Shown here: piece after piece, positions 10,301 to 22,200 of the stretch
Layout of the letters: every line of letters begins with the position of its first letter
Numbering within the stretch: the first letter of the stretch is position 1
Origin: Paramoeba atlantica
Taxonomy: Eukaryota > Discosea
DNA: 64,000 bases
Assembly (NCBI GenBank): GCA_977017575.1
Contig: CDRNVI010000155.1
Coordinates: forward strand, 1-64,000
Direction: 5' to 3'
Translations under genes and position numbers: made by a program
The notes under the pieces: generated by a model
Databases searched by the model: none
What the model saw: only the letters and a program-made list of their open reading frames with translations
What the model was told of the DNA's origin: nothing

Positions 10301-13300
10301 ATTAAATTCACACCACACAGGATTACATTCGGAGAAAAATCCTCTCAACTGATGAACAACACTTGTCTCGTGAATCAAAGGAATTCTTTTCTGTATTGAA
10401 GAAATATGCATCAATGAATGATTGTGTGAATCTCCAGTCTCCTCTTGATATTTCTCAGAGAACAAAAATTGTCCTTGATCACAGAGAATTGAGCAGCACA
10501 CCACCATGCCCGAATCCATTACAATTTTGTCTTGCGAATGAAATTTGTATTTATAATCACATCCAATGTTCACCTGCTTTTGTCCCTCGACTTTCTCAAA
10601 ATTTGTTCAAGTTATCAGAATCCTCCCCTGAATCTTGTGCTGCTGTGGCTTGTAGTGGTGAGTGTCTTGCTGAGCCATTTTGTGGTTTCTGTTTTGAGGA
10701 TGGTGCAGAGGATTCATGTCAACATGTTGAAGAAGGAGGTGTTTCTCAAGAGGAATGTGAGAATTCTCCTGGCGCTTGTCGGGCTCCAAATGGGACAATA
10801 TTTTCAAATCTCTCTGAGGAGGAGTGCAATCAAATTCAGGTTTTTGGGCCTTCTCTCTATTTTTTTTTTGGAGAGAGGTGATTTTTTGAATCAAATTTTC
10901 AAAAAAATAATCTTTGATTTTTCAGGGAGAATGTTCGATTCTTTGTCATGATGAGCAATGTGTTTCAGCATCCCAATCTGATGATGGAGTTTGCGAAGTT
11001 TTTGATGCAGAAGGAGAGGGGGAGTGTGATGGTCTTGGTGGGACATGGGTGTCTTCTTCGTGTCTTGTTGGTTCCATCACAAAATCGGAGTGTGAGGTTT
11101 GGGAATTTCTTTTTTTCTTCAAATTTCTTTTTTCTTTTTTTTGACAAGAAAAATATTTGTTTTTTAAAGGCATCTTTCCAATCATCCCAATGGATTCTTT
11201 GTGGAGAACAAGATGAAAGTTCTTGTTCTTCAAGTTCAACAGCTCCTTTCTCTTATTTGGGTTGCCAGTGGAGATCAGTTTCTCGTCCCTGTTCAGGGAA
11301 AGAAGAGTGTGAAAGTGCAGGAGAATGTTCAGATTCACATTTTCTTCATCTTTTGGGGTCGGGGGAGACAGCAGGATGTCTCTCTGCTGGGATTTTCCCT
11401 ATTTCAACATCTGAAAGTCAATTCCCACTTCCAAGTTTTGGGTTTAACGAAACTCTTGATTCCCCACTCGGGTTTCTTCTTTCTTTGGAGGCCATAGACA
11501 ATGAAGAGGATTGTCTTGAGCGGGCAGACTTTGAAGGTGCTTTTATTTGGGTGGAGGGTGCTAAGAGTGAAGAAGAATGTGTGAAGAGAGAGCTTGGGAA
11601 GTATGGTTGTAAACTTCCTCAGAGTATTTTTTCAATTTTGTTTCTCTATGATGAGGAGGAGTGTGAGTGTGCTGGTGGAACATTTTTGCCTGCTTGGAGG
11701 TTTTTATTTTCTTTTTTCGAATATATTTCAAGAAAGAGAAGGATTTAAAATCTTGTTGATGAGGAGGCTCAGCCTCATTCTCATTTTTCTCTCTCTTATT
11801 TTTAGTTGGAGTGTTGGGGAATGGAAAGTGCCAAATTTTTTGCCTCTTCAATGGATTGAAGATGAACCACTTGCTGTGTATGAATATGTTGAGTCTTTGT
11901 CTTATTTTACACTGGAAAGTTGGGTCCTTTCAAGTGTTGAGGAAAGAATTATTCTTTCTACTCTTGCTGCTTTGACCTGTGAACATAATTTTACGTCTGT
12001 GACGGCAGATTGGTTAATTTGTGATTGTTATTCAACTAGTTCAGAAGGTTTTTTGTTTTTAATTTTTTTTACTTCTCTATTTCTTTTTGTCTTAAATGAA
12101 TGATGAGGGGAAAGGCTTTTCTAAAAATTCTCTTCTCCTTAGAATGTTTAGCTCCCTCTGCATCAAAAGTAGGATTTGGGAGAGTTTGTGCAAATCTCTC
12201 ATCAACTTTGATTATTCCTTCTGCTCATATTATCTTCAATGATCAATCTATCAGGTCATATTTTTCTCTTAAGTTTCTATTTCAAAATTTCTCTTGTTGA
12301 GTTGGTTGAAACAGGGAAGGGTGTGTTGACATGGATTTGGCATTCCTTTCTCATGATGGATTCTCATTTTTGAAGAAAAAACCATCAATCACAATCCAAT
12401 TTGCAGTTCGAGAATTTTTTTTTCTTTTCTAAATTTTTTTAGTTTTAATTTTTGGGTTTGTCTCACATTCCTTTGTCTTTTTAGCAACCACAAAACTCAG
12501 GGGTGGTTGTCAATCAAAAAGGTGTGACTGTTGGCACACTTGTGGGTGATGGAGTTGAGATTTCTCTCTCTCTCAGGTTTCGTTGTTTCAATCTCAATTC
12601 ATATTAAATTCAACTCTTTTGTTTACCTCTTTCTTTTTTTCTCTCCTTATAGATCATTTGGAAACGGAATCTCTTCAATTGGAGTATTTGATATTTGTTT
12701 ATATATTCGTGAAGGAACCAATTCTTCTCTTCCAAAAAGACACAATGTTCCTGATTTTGCTCTGCTTACTGGAGAAGATTCAATGGAAGTTCAGTATTTT
12801 GAAATCAATTCTACTGTCAGTTCTGGCTATTTGTTTTGGTGTGTGTCCATTGAAGATGTTTCTGGTTTAATTAACAAGACCAAGAAGACCAAGACCAACA
12901 AAGAGGAGGAGAGCGACGACAACCAGTTCACCCTCTTTCCTGTATATCGAGTAGAAAATGGAGAAGATGAAGATGTTTATTCAACCAGATCAGTCATTTT
13001 AGCATATATTTTGGCTGGAACTTATTTAGTTTTGTTTTGCTTCTACACTTTCCTTCTTCTCTTTAATATTAAGCGATTCCAAACTTTGTTGGGAACTTTT
13101 GTACCATTTCTTTTTGTGGCTGTGTGTGCTTTTCGATCAACATACTTTTTGATGTGGGCTCAAGAGCAATTTGTTGAGCCTGATGAGGTGGTTGAGTTTG
13201 TTCTCTTTGAAACACCTTCTTTCTTTCTTTTATTCCTTTTGTTGGTGTTGATCTATTGTTGGAAATCAATTACAAAGCGAAGGTTTTTTCTTTTTTCAAA

Positions 13301-14093
13301 AGTTTTGGTTTTGGTTTGTTTTTGTCTCACTGTTAACTGAATAATAATAGACATGGAGAAATTGGCAATATCTATCAACGAGAGCTGGTATTCGGGTGTT
13401 TGGTCATTTTGTTGTATGTCGCAATTATTATTGCTGCTGTTGTTTTGGCGGAGAATGATTCTGATGATACATCAGCGTGTCCAGGACGCGCTCCAGTGGA
13501 TGATTCAAGTCTTGAAGATTCCATGAAGACATTGTCTATTGCTTATACATCTATTATTACTTTTATAACCCTTGTGTTGACTGCAATGGCGTTCTATGAA
13601 GCTCGTGATGTTTTGAAGATGATGAGAAAAGGTTCATTTTTGTTGTTGTGGTTTTTCTCTGGTCTCGTCAAAACAAAGAAAATCTAACAGTTAACTGTTC
13701 TCTCTTTCTTGTTCAGGTTTTTTCACGGCCTTCTTTTATGTTCCTGCCTCTCGATTCACCTTCGTCTTCATGATCTTTTTCTTAATCCGATGTATCCTCT
13801 TCCTGGTCATCTACACAGCCGACATCACCTCCGATATCTTCATCTTCGTCCTCCTAATGACATGCGAAGTAATCCCCTGTATTATCTTATGGCTCGAAGT
13901 TGTACGCGTAGCAGTAAAACCAATATCAGAATCACATTCTTCAAGAAGAGCGAGCAAAAATTCATCTTCCATGGGACCTGTTTCTATGGGGGTTCACTCT
14001 TTACCTCCTGTGTCTCCTCGTGCAAGTGCAAGTCATACTTTTGTTCGTAATGGTACAAGTAATCTTGCTGCGTCTCAGGCTACCAGGTTGTGA
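7301..14093 (+). CDS. Giant Cys-rich receptor with THH1/TOM1-like 7-helix core (18 exons)
   Basis: Eighteen exons join in frame into 1780 residues: 7301-8152, 8226-8398, 8483-8856, 8991-9304, 9397-9567, 9649-9828, 9897-9981, 10065-10213, 10321-10839, 10926-11096, 11170-11699, 11806-12047, 12143-12254, 12315-12405, 12485-12576, 12653-13282, 13351-13631, 13717-14093. A signal peptide (1-22) leads a long ectodomain with many Cys pairs. The stretch from about 840 to 1150 looks like degenerate Cys repeats (plexin/PSI-like at best). Seven hydrophobic helices start near residue 1465. The FETPSFFLLFLLLVLIYCW helix and the flow of helices 1-3 resemble the THH1/TOM1/TOM3 (DUF1084) family; that assignment is inference. 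A Ser-rich cytosolic tail of about 80 residues ends the protein. It is probably a plasma-membrane receptor with unknown ligand. Confidence 0.72.
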
Positions 14094-14256
14094 GAAAAAA
14101 AAAATGTCTCAAAAATTGTTTGCTGTTGAAATAAAATTTTATCTATCTTTTAAAAAAAATTTTTTTTGTCTAATTATTTTATCATTTTTTTTTGACTCTT
14201 GAGAAAAAAGATGATTTTTCTTCACCAACAGTGTCACTTTATTTTTGGTTTCTTTT

Positions 14257-17200
14257 TCATCCTTTCTGTTCTTTCCTTTCATCTCTTTTCTTTCTCAACT
14301 TCCAATACTTTTTAACTGATTTGCCAATTGGAATATCATCTTCGTGTACCCACTCTTTCTCTCCTCCTTTTTTCCCTCCTTCCCAAGTTACTAAATACAA
14401 TCTATTTCCTTCTCTTCCTTTGTGATTGGACACTTTTCTAATTTTTGATTTTTCTTCTTCGAAAAAGGCTTCTTCATCAATAAAGTAACTACTCTCATCT
14501 CCTGTTGTCATATCTGTTGTATTTTCTCTTTCACTTTCTAATTCTTTCAAATCTTCTTCTTCTTCTTCTTCTTCTTCTTCTTCTTGATGTGATTCTTCTT
14601 CTTCTTCTTGATATGATTCTTCTTGATATGACTCTTCTTGAAATGATTCTTCTGGAAATGGATAATGCAGCTTTTTCTTTTTCTTTTTCTTCTTTTTTGG
14701 AGACATTATTGGGCTGTGGTAATGTCTCCTTTCTGTCTTTCTTTGGTCAGATTCTTGGTGAAACTCGTCATCATCATCTCCATCCATTGCCAAAGGATCA
14801 TAACCCCTCCAGTATTGGAGGAGAAATTGAGTATAATCTGAAATCAAAAGGGATTGGTGGGATGAGCGAGAAAAAAGAGAAAAGAAAAGAAAAGTGAACC
14901 TTTTCGAAAATAGATTAACATGAATAAGATAATAAACAACCCAACAGTTCCAAAGACAATGAGTTTCTAAAAGGAGGAGAACAAAAAAGTCAAAAAAAAA
15001 TACAAAAAGGGAAAGAGAAAGGAAAAAGCAAATCACTTGATAAGTAAAGAAGAAAAATGTCCATTCTGCTTTCGAAAGCCCTTTGACACCAGCAGGACAA
15101 GAGGGCTGTGCACACTAAAAAAGAATTTTGAGAAAATAATAATATTAAAAATGATCATCCGAATCTTAACAAGAACTAAAAAGTAATAATAAAATAATTA
15201 AAAGAAAATTATTTCTCACGTTCCTATCTTTCTATCTTTCCTTTTTCTCTCTCTCTCTTCTTTTCAATACAGGAGGAACAAACCTTGACACATTCCTCTT
15301 TATCAAATGAATTATCACAACAACCTTGGCAAAGTCTGTGGATTGAATAAGAAAAAGAGAAGGGAAAAAGAAAGAGAGAAGGGAAAAAGAAAAAGAAAAA
15401 GAAAGAAAAGAAAAAAAACACTCACTTGCATTGATAATTTGCGGTACAGCGACACTCCTTGAATTTGAAAAGTTAGAAAAGAAAAAGAAAAAATGAGAAA
15501 GAAACAAGCCAAAAGGACAGGAATGAAAGAGAAAAGAAAAGAGAAAGAAAAGAAAAGAGAAGGAAAAGAGAAAGGAAAAGAGAAAGAAAGAAGAGAGAGA
15601 GAGAGAACCTCGAGAACACAAGCATTACAAGTCTGAGAATCCTCATAGAGATGATCACAACATGCCCCACAAACATTGCATCCTCCCTCTAGACGTGGGT
15701 CACATTGGTGCTAAAAAAAGAAAGAAGAGAAAAGAGAGAAAGGGGGGAAAGAATGGGAAAGAGAAAGAGAAAGAGAAAGAAGAGAGAAGAAAAAGAGAGA
15801 AAAAGAAAATTAAAAAAAGAAAAATAAAATTATTAAAAAAAAGAATCAAAAAAAAAGAAGAGAAAAAACAAACAGGTTTTTTTCCTTGACAATTTTCTCG
15901 AACACAATCATCACAGCCAGCCTGAAAAAGAAAGAAAAGAGAAATAAGAAGAAAATAGAAAAAGTATTGTTTTCTTAACTTTTTGTTTTTCAAAGTTAAT
16001 TCTAAATTTTGATTGAATTTTGAATGGAAATAAAGAAATAAAAGGGTTTAAATTATTTTCTATTATTATTTTTTTGATTCTATTGGTTTCTTTCTTTCTT
16101 TCTTTCATTCAATTTATTCCACGACATATCATTTTCCTCTCTTCTTTTTTTAAATAAATTAAAAAAAATCAAAATCAAAAACACAACAAAAAACAAGACA
16201 AACAAACAAACAAACAAACAAAAAAAAAAAAAACCACAAACATGAGCAAGAAACCCCTGACAGCACTTATCACAAACATTACAACTCCTAGGCTCACAAA
16301 CATTCCCAACAACCCCCCCATCACCACCAGGACTAGGACTCGGAACACCCCCCAAATTTGGACTCGGACTCGGACTCGGAAACTCCTCAACTAAAAAGGG
16401 AGATGGCGCTGGACTTGGAGAAGGTGTTGGAGTTGGAATTGGTGTAGGAGTGGGAGTTGGAGTCGGAGTTGGAGTTGGTGTTGGAGTTGGTGTTGGTGAG
16501 GGAGATGGGTGGAGGGTCGGGGTCGAGGTCGGGGTCGGGGTCGGGGTCGAGGTCGGGGTCGGGGTCGGGGTTGGTGCTGGAGGCGCTGGGATTTTGGTTT
16601 CTGGGGCGGTGTAGATTGTGAGGGCCAGCTGTTTTTTGGTTGAGAGAGGAGAGAGAGAGAGAGAGAAGGAGAGGAGGGAGAGAGAGGAGGAGGAGAGGAG
16701 AGAGAGAAGGAGAGAGAGAAGGAGAGGGAAGATTTAGATTTTGTGGAAAAAAGAACAAATTTAAAAACAAACATTTTCGACTGAACCAATATCTCCTTGA
16801 ACATCATCAGCAATTTTAACAACCCAATCACCACCTTTCTGTTTTTAAAAAAATGAATCTCCCTCTTTGTAAAAGAGACAGAGAAACGAGAAGAGAAGAG
16901 AGAAAAGAGAAAGAAACAAGTGAGAAAATTCAAACCGTTTCTCCCCAGTGTCTCAGTGTTGTGAAAGTATAACGTGAATACTAGATTTATGAAATTATTT
17001 AGAAAAAGAAAAAGAAATAATATTTGTAAAAAAAAAATTCAATAAAAAATAAAAAATAATTCAATAAAAGAGAAAGAACCAATGGCTGACTAAAATCTTT
17101 TGTGGCCATTCTCTGAAAAGTCACCAAAACTCGCTGTTGGATCATATCAAAAGATTCAAAAGAAGAGAGAGGACACCCAATGATCGGCACCGAAAATTGA

Positions 17201-20200
17201 ATTGGATCAACTTCTTCAAGAGTAAAAAAGAAGACAACTTTGACACCAACAAATTTGAGTCCAATGATTTGCATCTGAGAGAGAGGGAAAGGAAAAAAAT
17301 GAATAATAAATAAATAAAAAAGCTTTTTTGAATCATAAATAAAATAAAAAGAACTTGACGAGAAAAAGAACAAGCTCCACTATTTAAAGCGACAATACCA
17401 TCTTCATTTGTCAGACCATTCACTGCACAACTATTTTTCAAAAATTGAGAAAGAAAGAAAGAGAAAGAGAGGAAGAGAGGAAGATAGAGAAAAGAAAAAG
17501 AAAAAGAAAAAGAAAAAGAAAAGAACGCTTCAGAGGAGAAAGCACAACAATCAGAAATCAAATAAAGCTTTTGAACTTCAATTGAAATTTTCTGTGAAAG
17601 AAGTAAGAAGAGAGGAAGAGAAAGATGAGAAAGAAAAGAGAGAGAGAAATAACTTGATGGTTTTCAAGAGCAGAATATGTTCTTTTATCTAAAGGAAATC
17701 CCGTTTTTTCCCATTTTTCATTTTCATTTTCCACCTTTTGAAGAGGAAGAGGAAGAAAGAAAAGAAAATTTAGAATGAACTTTTTTCTTCTTCTCTCTTT
17801 TCTTTCTCTCTCTTTATTTGAGAACAAACCTTCAAATAACTTCTATGAATATCTGTAAAGTAATATCCTCGTGCCTATTTTCAATGAATTTAATAAAGAA
17901 AGAAAAGTAAGAAGAAAAAGAGAAAGGAGTGAAGATGAGTATGAAGAAAATAAGAAAGAAAGAAAAAGAGAGAAAAGCCTCTGCAAATTGAGAAGGGGTC
18001 CCAAAAGGAGAAGAGAGAAGAAAAGGGAAAATAAGAGAGAAGTGAGAGAAGAGAGAGAGAAAACCTTGGCAAGGTGAGATGGAGTACCAAAAGGAGAATA
18101 AAGAATTACAGATAAATCTGTAATCGCTCGGTGGTCACTTGTCAACTCCACCTGTTTTTATTTATTTTTTATTTATTTTTTATTTATTTTTTATTTATTT
18201 TTTATTTTTTATTTATTCTTTTTCTTTTATTCTTTTTCTTTTATTCTTTTTCCTTTTATTCTTTTAATAAAGAATAAAATAAAAGAGAAAAAAAGTAAAA
18301 TAACCTCCACATGTTGAACATTAAATTCAGAATCACTACAAAAAGCCAATTAAAAATAATTTCAAAATTTAAATTTATCCAATTTGTATTTTTCTTTTTG
18401 TCTCTGTCATCTCTCTCTTTTTGAAAAAAGGATTAAAAATACCGAGCAGAAAATTTGAAAGAAACTCCTTTTTCGCTATCATCCGGAATTAATGTCTTCT
18501 CAGACCTACCAAAAGAGTTAAAATCAAGTGAGAGAGAAAGAGAGAAAGAAAAGAGGGAAAGAAAAGAGAAAAAAGAAAGAAAAGAGAAATAAAAAATAAT
18601 AAAAACAAAAAAAAGTGTTTTCATACCAAGTAAAAGTCTCTTTTCTCCTTTTCGACATGTCAATTGGGATGCATTTTGTTGCGGCGAGAACTGCATTTCT
18701 TCCATTTACTACCCCAAAACTAAATCCATTTTAAATTAATAATTTTAATAATTTTATTAAATAATTAAATTTATTTTGAATTTATTTTTATTTTTTACTT
18801 CCATTTAATTTATTTTTCATTTCTCCTTTTCAATTAACTTTCTTTTAACAACACAAATAAAATATTCAAAAATAAAAATAAAAAAAACAAACCCAAATCG
18901 AGAACTAACCAATCTCCCAGCTCCATTTCTTGTCCATTCATCATCTTCTGATGCACTTAATGGTCGAGCAGTCTCAATTAAAAGGGACTATAAAAGAGAG
19001 AAGAAGAAAGAGGGAAGAGAAGAAGAAAAGAAAAGAAAGAGGAGAAAGGGAGAGAGAGAAGAGAAAGATTATTAACTATTCTATTAAAAACAAAAAATAA
19101 AAGAGATAAAAAAAACCTGAACATCAAGCCAACTCAAATTTGGATTTGCCTTTTTTTTTCAAGTGGTTGAGAAAAAGAAAGGAATAAAAGAAGAGAAAGA
19201 AAAAAATGAAAGAAGAGAAAGAAAAAAATGAAAGAAGAGAAAGAAAGAGAGAAGAAAAGAAAGCAAAAAACTTGAAGCATTAAAGCGACAACTCCACTCA
19301 CCACAGCAGTCGAAGCCTATGTAATAATCAATACAAAGAAAAGAGAGGGAAAAGAAGAGGAGAGAAGAAAAGAGAGAAAAGAGAGAAAGAAAGAAGAACC
19401 TTTGGTCCAGAGAGGATAAAGTCCTCTCCACAATAATCTGTGAAAAAAGAGTGAGTCAATTAAAAAAGAAAAGCGAAGGAGGAAAAAAGTAGAAAAAGAG
19501 AAAGAGAAAAAGAGAGAGAGAGAAAAAGACCATCATAATGAACATAAGGAAGATCAGTAGGGGCAGAAACAAGATAAGCAGCACATTGTGATGTCCCACT
19601 TCCCCCTTCTCCTTTTGTATTCACATCTGATACTGTTTTTTTTTTTTTTTTGATTGGAGGAATGGGAGAGAGGGAAGAGAGGGAGAGAGGGGGAGAGAAA
19701 GAGAAGAAAGGGGAATAGGAAAATGAAAATGAGAAAAGAAAGAAAATGAAAAAAAGAAAGAAAAAAAAAAAAAAAAGAAAAAAAAAAGAAAAAAAAGAAA
19801 ATTTGAACCAGTAATAATTTCAGAAGGATTTTTATATCCATTATAATTACAATTTCCCTCCCACCCTCCTTCCTCTGCTGCAGTCAATATAATCGATCCC
19901 CTTTTTTAGAAAGAGAGCAGAGAAAGAGAGGTGAGAAAAGAAAGAGAATAATGCAAAAGGGAAGAGAGAAAGGAGAGAAAAGAGAGAGAAAAAAAATGAG
20001 TACTTTCCATCTCGTCCCATTTGAGTCATTTCAACAATCTAAAAGAAGAAATGAGATTAAAAAGAAAGGAAAAAAAAAGAAAGAAAGAGAAGAGAAGAGA
20101 GAGAGAACCGTTCTCTTCCAAGCCTCTTCAGGCTCCACTAAAATATTTGAAAAACCTATTTATTTCATAAGAGAGAAGAAAAGGGAGAGAAGAAAGAAAA

Positions 20201-21864
20201 GAGAGGAAAGAGGAGAAAGAGAAAGAGAAAAGAAAACAAACCAATAATCTCAAAATCATGAATATAAACAGAAACTTGATTTTTATGATAACTTTGAATT
20301 GAACACAAATCCAAGAAAAGAAGAAAAGAAAGAAAGAGAAAAAAGAAAGAGAGGAAAAAGAGGAGAAAGAGAAAAGAGAAACAAACCAATAATCTCAAAA
20401 TCATTAATATAAACAGAAATTTGATTTTTGTGATAACTTTGAATTAAACACAAATCATCAATTCTAACACCATCAGGAAAAGAGAGAAGTTCTAAAATCG
20501 CAATTTTTGCTGAAAAAAATAAAAAAAAAGAATCAATAAAGAAAAGGAAAATGAAAGCAACAAAAAAAATTCTTTTCGAAATTGAAAGAAAAATGTTTCT
20601 TTCTTCTTCCTCTCTTTCCTTTTCTCTCCTTCCTCTCTTTCTTCCGAAAAGAGAGAATCCCAAAATAACATTTAATTTCAACATTCTTTTTCCTGAAAAT
20701 TCTATTTTTCTCTTTTCCTTCAAATGATTTTCCTTTTCAAATTACCAGCAATGCAACTCTTTGCTTGTGCAATAGCAGTATTCTTTCCTTCTTCTTTCTC
20801 TCCCTTTTCTTTCTCTCTCTTTTTCATTTCTCACTCTTTTTCCTTTAAAGTAAAATGCAAAATTACCAGCACAATGTCAACAATACAATTTTGATTATTC
20901 TTTGTGCGACAGCAAGACTTTGTCAATGTAGTGTCTTCTTCTCTCTTTCTTTTTCTTTCCTTTTCTCTTTTCTCTCTCTTTTTTCTCCCTTTCCCTCTCT
21001 CTTTCAAAAAATGAAAATTACCAGCAGATGCAACGCCAGCAATATAATTTTGATTATTAGATTAAGCGACAGCAATACTTGTCAATGTAGTGTCTTCTTC
21101 TCTCTTTTCTCTCTTCCTTTCTTTTTCTTTCCTTTTTTCTCTTTTCTCTTTCTTTTCTATTTTTCCTCTCCCCTTCCCCTCTCTCCTTTCAAACATGAAA
21201 ATTACCAGCATACGCAACGCCAGCAATACAATTTTGATTATTAGATTGAGCGACAGCAATACTTGCCAAAGCAGTTCCTTCTTCTAAAACTCCTCCTCTT
21301 TTATTTGTTAGACTTCTCATGGAGTTGGCTTCGTCATATTGGTTTTTTAAATCTGTTTTTTTTTTGTTGAGAGAGAGAGAGAGAGAGAAAAGGGGGTTGG
21401 GAAAGAGAGAAGGTTGGGGAAGAGAAGAGAGTTCTTTGCTTTCTGATTTGATTCTAAAAGTAAGGAATAGAAAAGAAGAGGAAAACAAAGAAAGAAAAGA
21501 AGAATCATAAATTACCAGTTATATTTGAATCAACAAGAGGAGTAATTAAACCAATGACAACACCATTTCCATCATAACCTAAATCCCACGCTCCCTTAAA
21601 AAAAGAGATGAGAGAAAAGAAAGAGAGAAAAGTAAAAGAGAGAAAAGTAAAAGAGGAAAAGCAAAAGAGAAGAGAAGAAGAATAAGAGAAGAAAGAGAAA
21701 AGGAAGAAGAGAAAAACCTCAATTTGAGCAGAAGGGTAAGGAGATCTCATTGGGAGATGCCATTCTTTCTCAACCAAAGGATCATTTGGCAACGAACCAC
21801 AAACAAAACCAAAGAGAAAGAAAAAGAACAAGAGAAAGAAGGAGAAGACAATCCGTGGCCCCAT
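14257..21864 (-). CDS. Kexin/furin-like pseudoprotease with membrane helix and chromodomain-like tail (31 exons)
   Basis: Minus-strand exons: 21718-21864, 21516-21594, 21206-21352, 20387-20509, 20109-20137, 20004-20038, 19809-19900, 19531-19632, 19400-19437, 19272-19316, 19117-19149, 18893-18987, 18627-18719, 18443-18505, 18305-18335, 18065-18151, 17830-17874, 17654-17734, 17527-17591, 17355-17430, 17080-17274, 16936-16980, 16773-16838, 16242-16628, 15874-15921, 15609-15710, 15426-15457, 15284-15335, 15037-15114, 14900-14966, 14257-14837; 1052 residues in one frame. Signal peptide; S8 kexin fold (about 30-330; [40 protein letters not shown]); P-domain (360-610; [14 protein letters not shown]); Pro/Thr stalk; Cys-rich modules (715-830); helix 838-858; tail with Lys9 and a chromo-like fold (990-1045; LYLVTWEG). 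Catalytic Asp, His, oxyanion Asn and Ser are replaced by Thr67, Glu100, Glu197 and Lys264; no prodomain. Probably a non-enzymatic receptor or binding protein. Confidence 0.72.
16400..16600 (-). repeat. Pro/Thr-coding hexanucleotide repeat in the stalk exon
   Basis: Tandem units of the type GGGGTC/GGAGTT on the plus strand encode alternating Pro-Thr pairs (with some Pro-Ser) on the minus strand. They form the stalk of the pseudoprotease and are likely O-glycosylated. The repeat length is probably variable between alleles. Confidence 0.7.
18158..18265. repeat. A/T-rich microsatellite in an intron
   Basis: Short tandem units of the type TTTATTTATTTT followed by TTTTCTTTTATTC units. It lies in the intron between exons 15 and 16 of the pseudoprotease gene. 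Simple slippage repeat; no function is apparent. Confidence 0.7.
20745..21105 (-). repeat. Decayed tandem copies of pseudoprotease exon 3
   Basis: The 3' half of exon 3 (the [12 protein letters not shown] region, 21206-21352) recurs in decayed form at about 21015-21100 and 20865-20930, and more weakly near 20745-20785. Each copy keeps the downstream donor-like GTAATTT. The copies have stop codons or shifted frames and lack a clear acceptor, so they are read here as dead exons inside the intron between exons 3 and 4. A similar dead copy of exon 4 lies at about 20238-20310, with its acceptor lost. Confidence 0.65.
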
Positions 21865-22200
21865 TTTCCAAAACCTTTTTTTTTTGTTTTGTTTTTGAAG
21901 AAAGAAGAAGAAAAAAAGGGTTTTTGAGCAAAAGAAAAAAAATCCTTTCTTTTCTCCCTGTCCTCTCTCTTTTCGATCTCTCTCTCTTTTTCTCTTCTTT
22001 TCTCGCGAAAAGAAGGAAAAGAAGAGTTGGGCGTTTTTTTATCCATACCATCACATCTTTTCATTGAGAAAAGGTCCATACCCACCAATTTTTTGAGTTT
22101 TTGGGAAAAGAGAAAAATTTTGGTGATTCTTTGAAAAGAATTTTATTGAAAGATTTTTGTACAACTGTCATAAGAGTCCGACTCATGCGTCCATTTTTGT
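21865..22200. promoter_or_regulatory. Region between pseudoprotease start and BMP-receptor stop
   Basis: About 336 bases between two minus-strand genes. It should contain the 3' end of the receptor transcript and the promoter of the pseudoprotease. It has T/C and A/G tracts and the sequence GTCCATACCCACCAATTTTTT. Almost all of it is repeated at 30152-30500, so a copy of this promoter exists elsewhere in the window. Confidence 0.5.

Noticed and set aside
15224-15676. Long Phe/Leu/Ser-rich or Lys/Glu/Arg-rich open frames around purine/pyrimidine tracts (also near 5940-6480, 17400-18080, 19550-20250, 37640-37870, 58320-58630)
   Set aside because: These are low-complexity translations of intron or spacer tracts, with no domain, no start context and real exons in other frames.
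16080-16640. CRISPR-like array
   Set aside because: The regular repeat is a Pro/Thr-coding microsatellite inside an exon, with no spacers.
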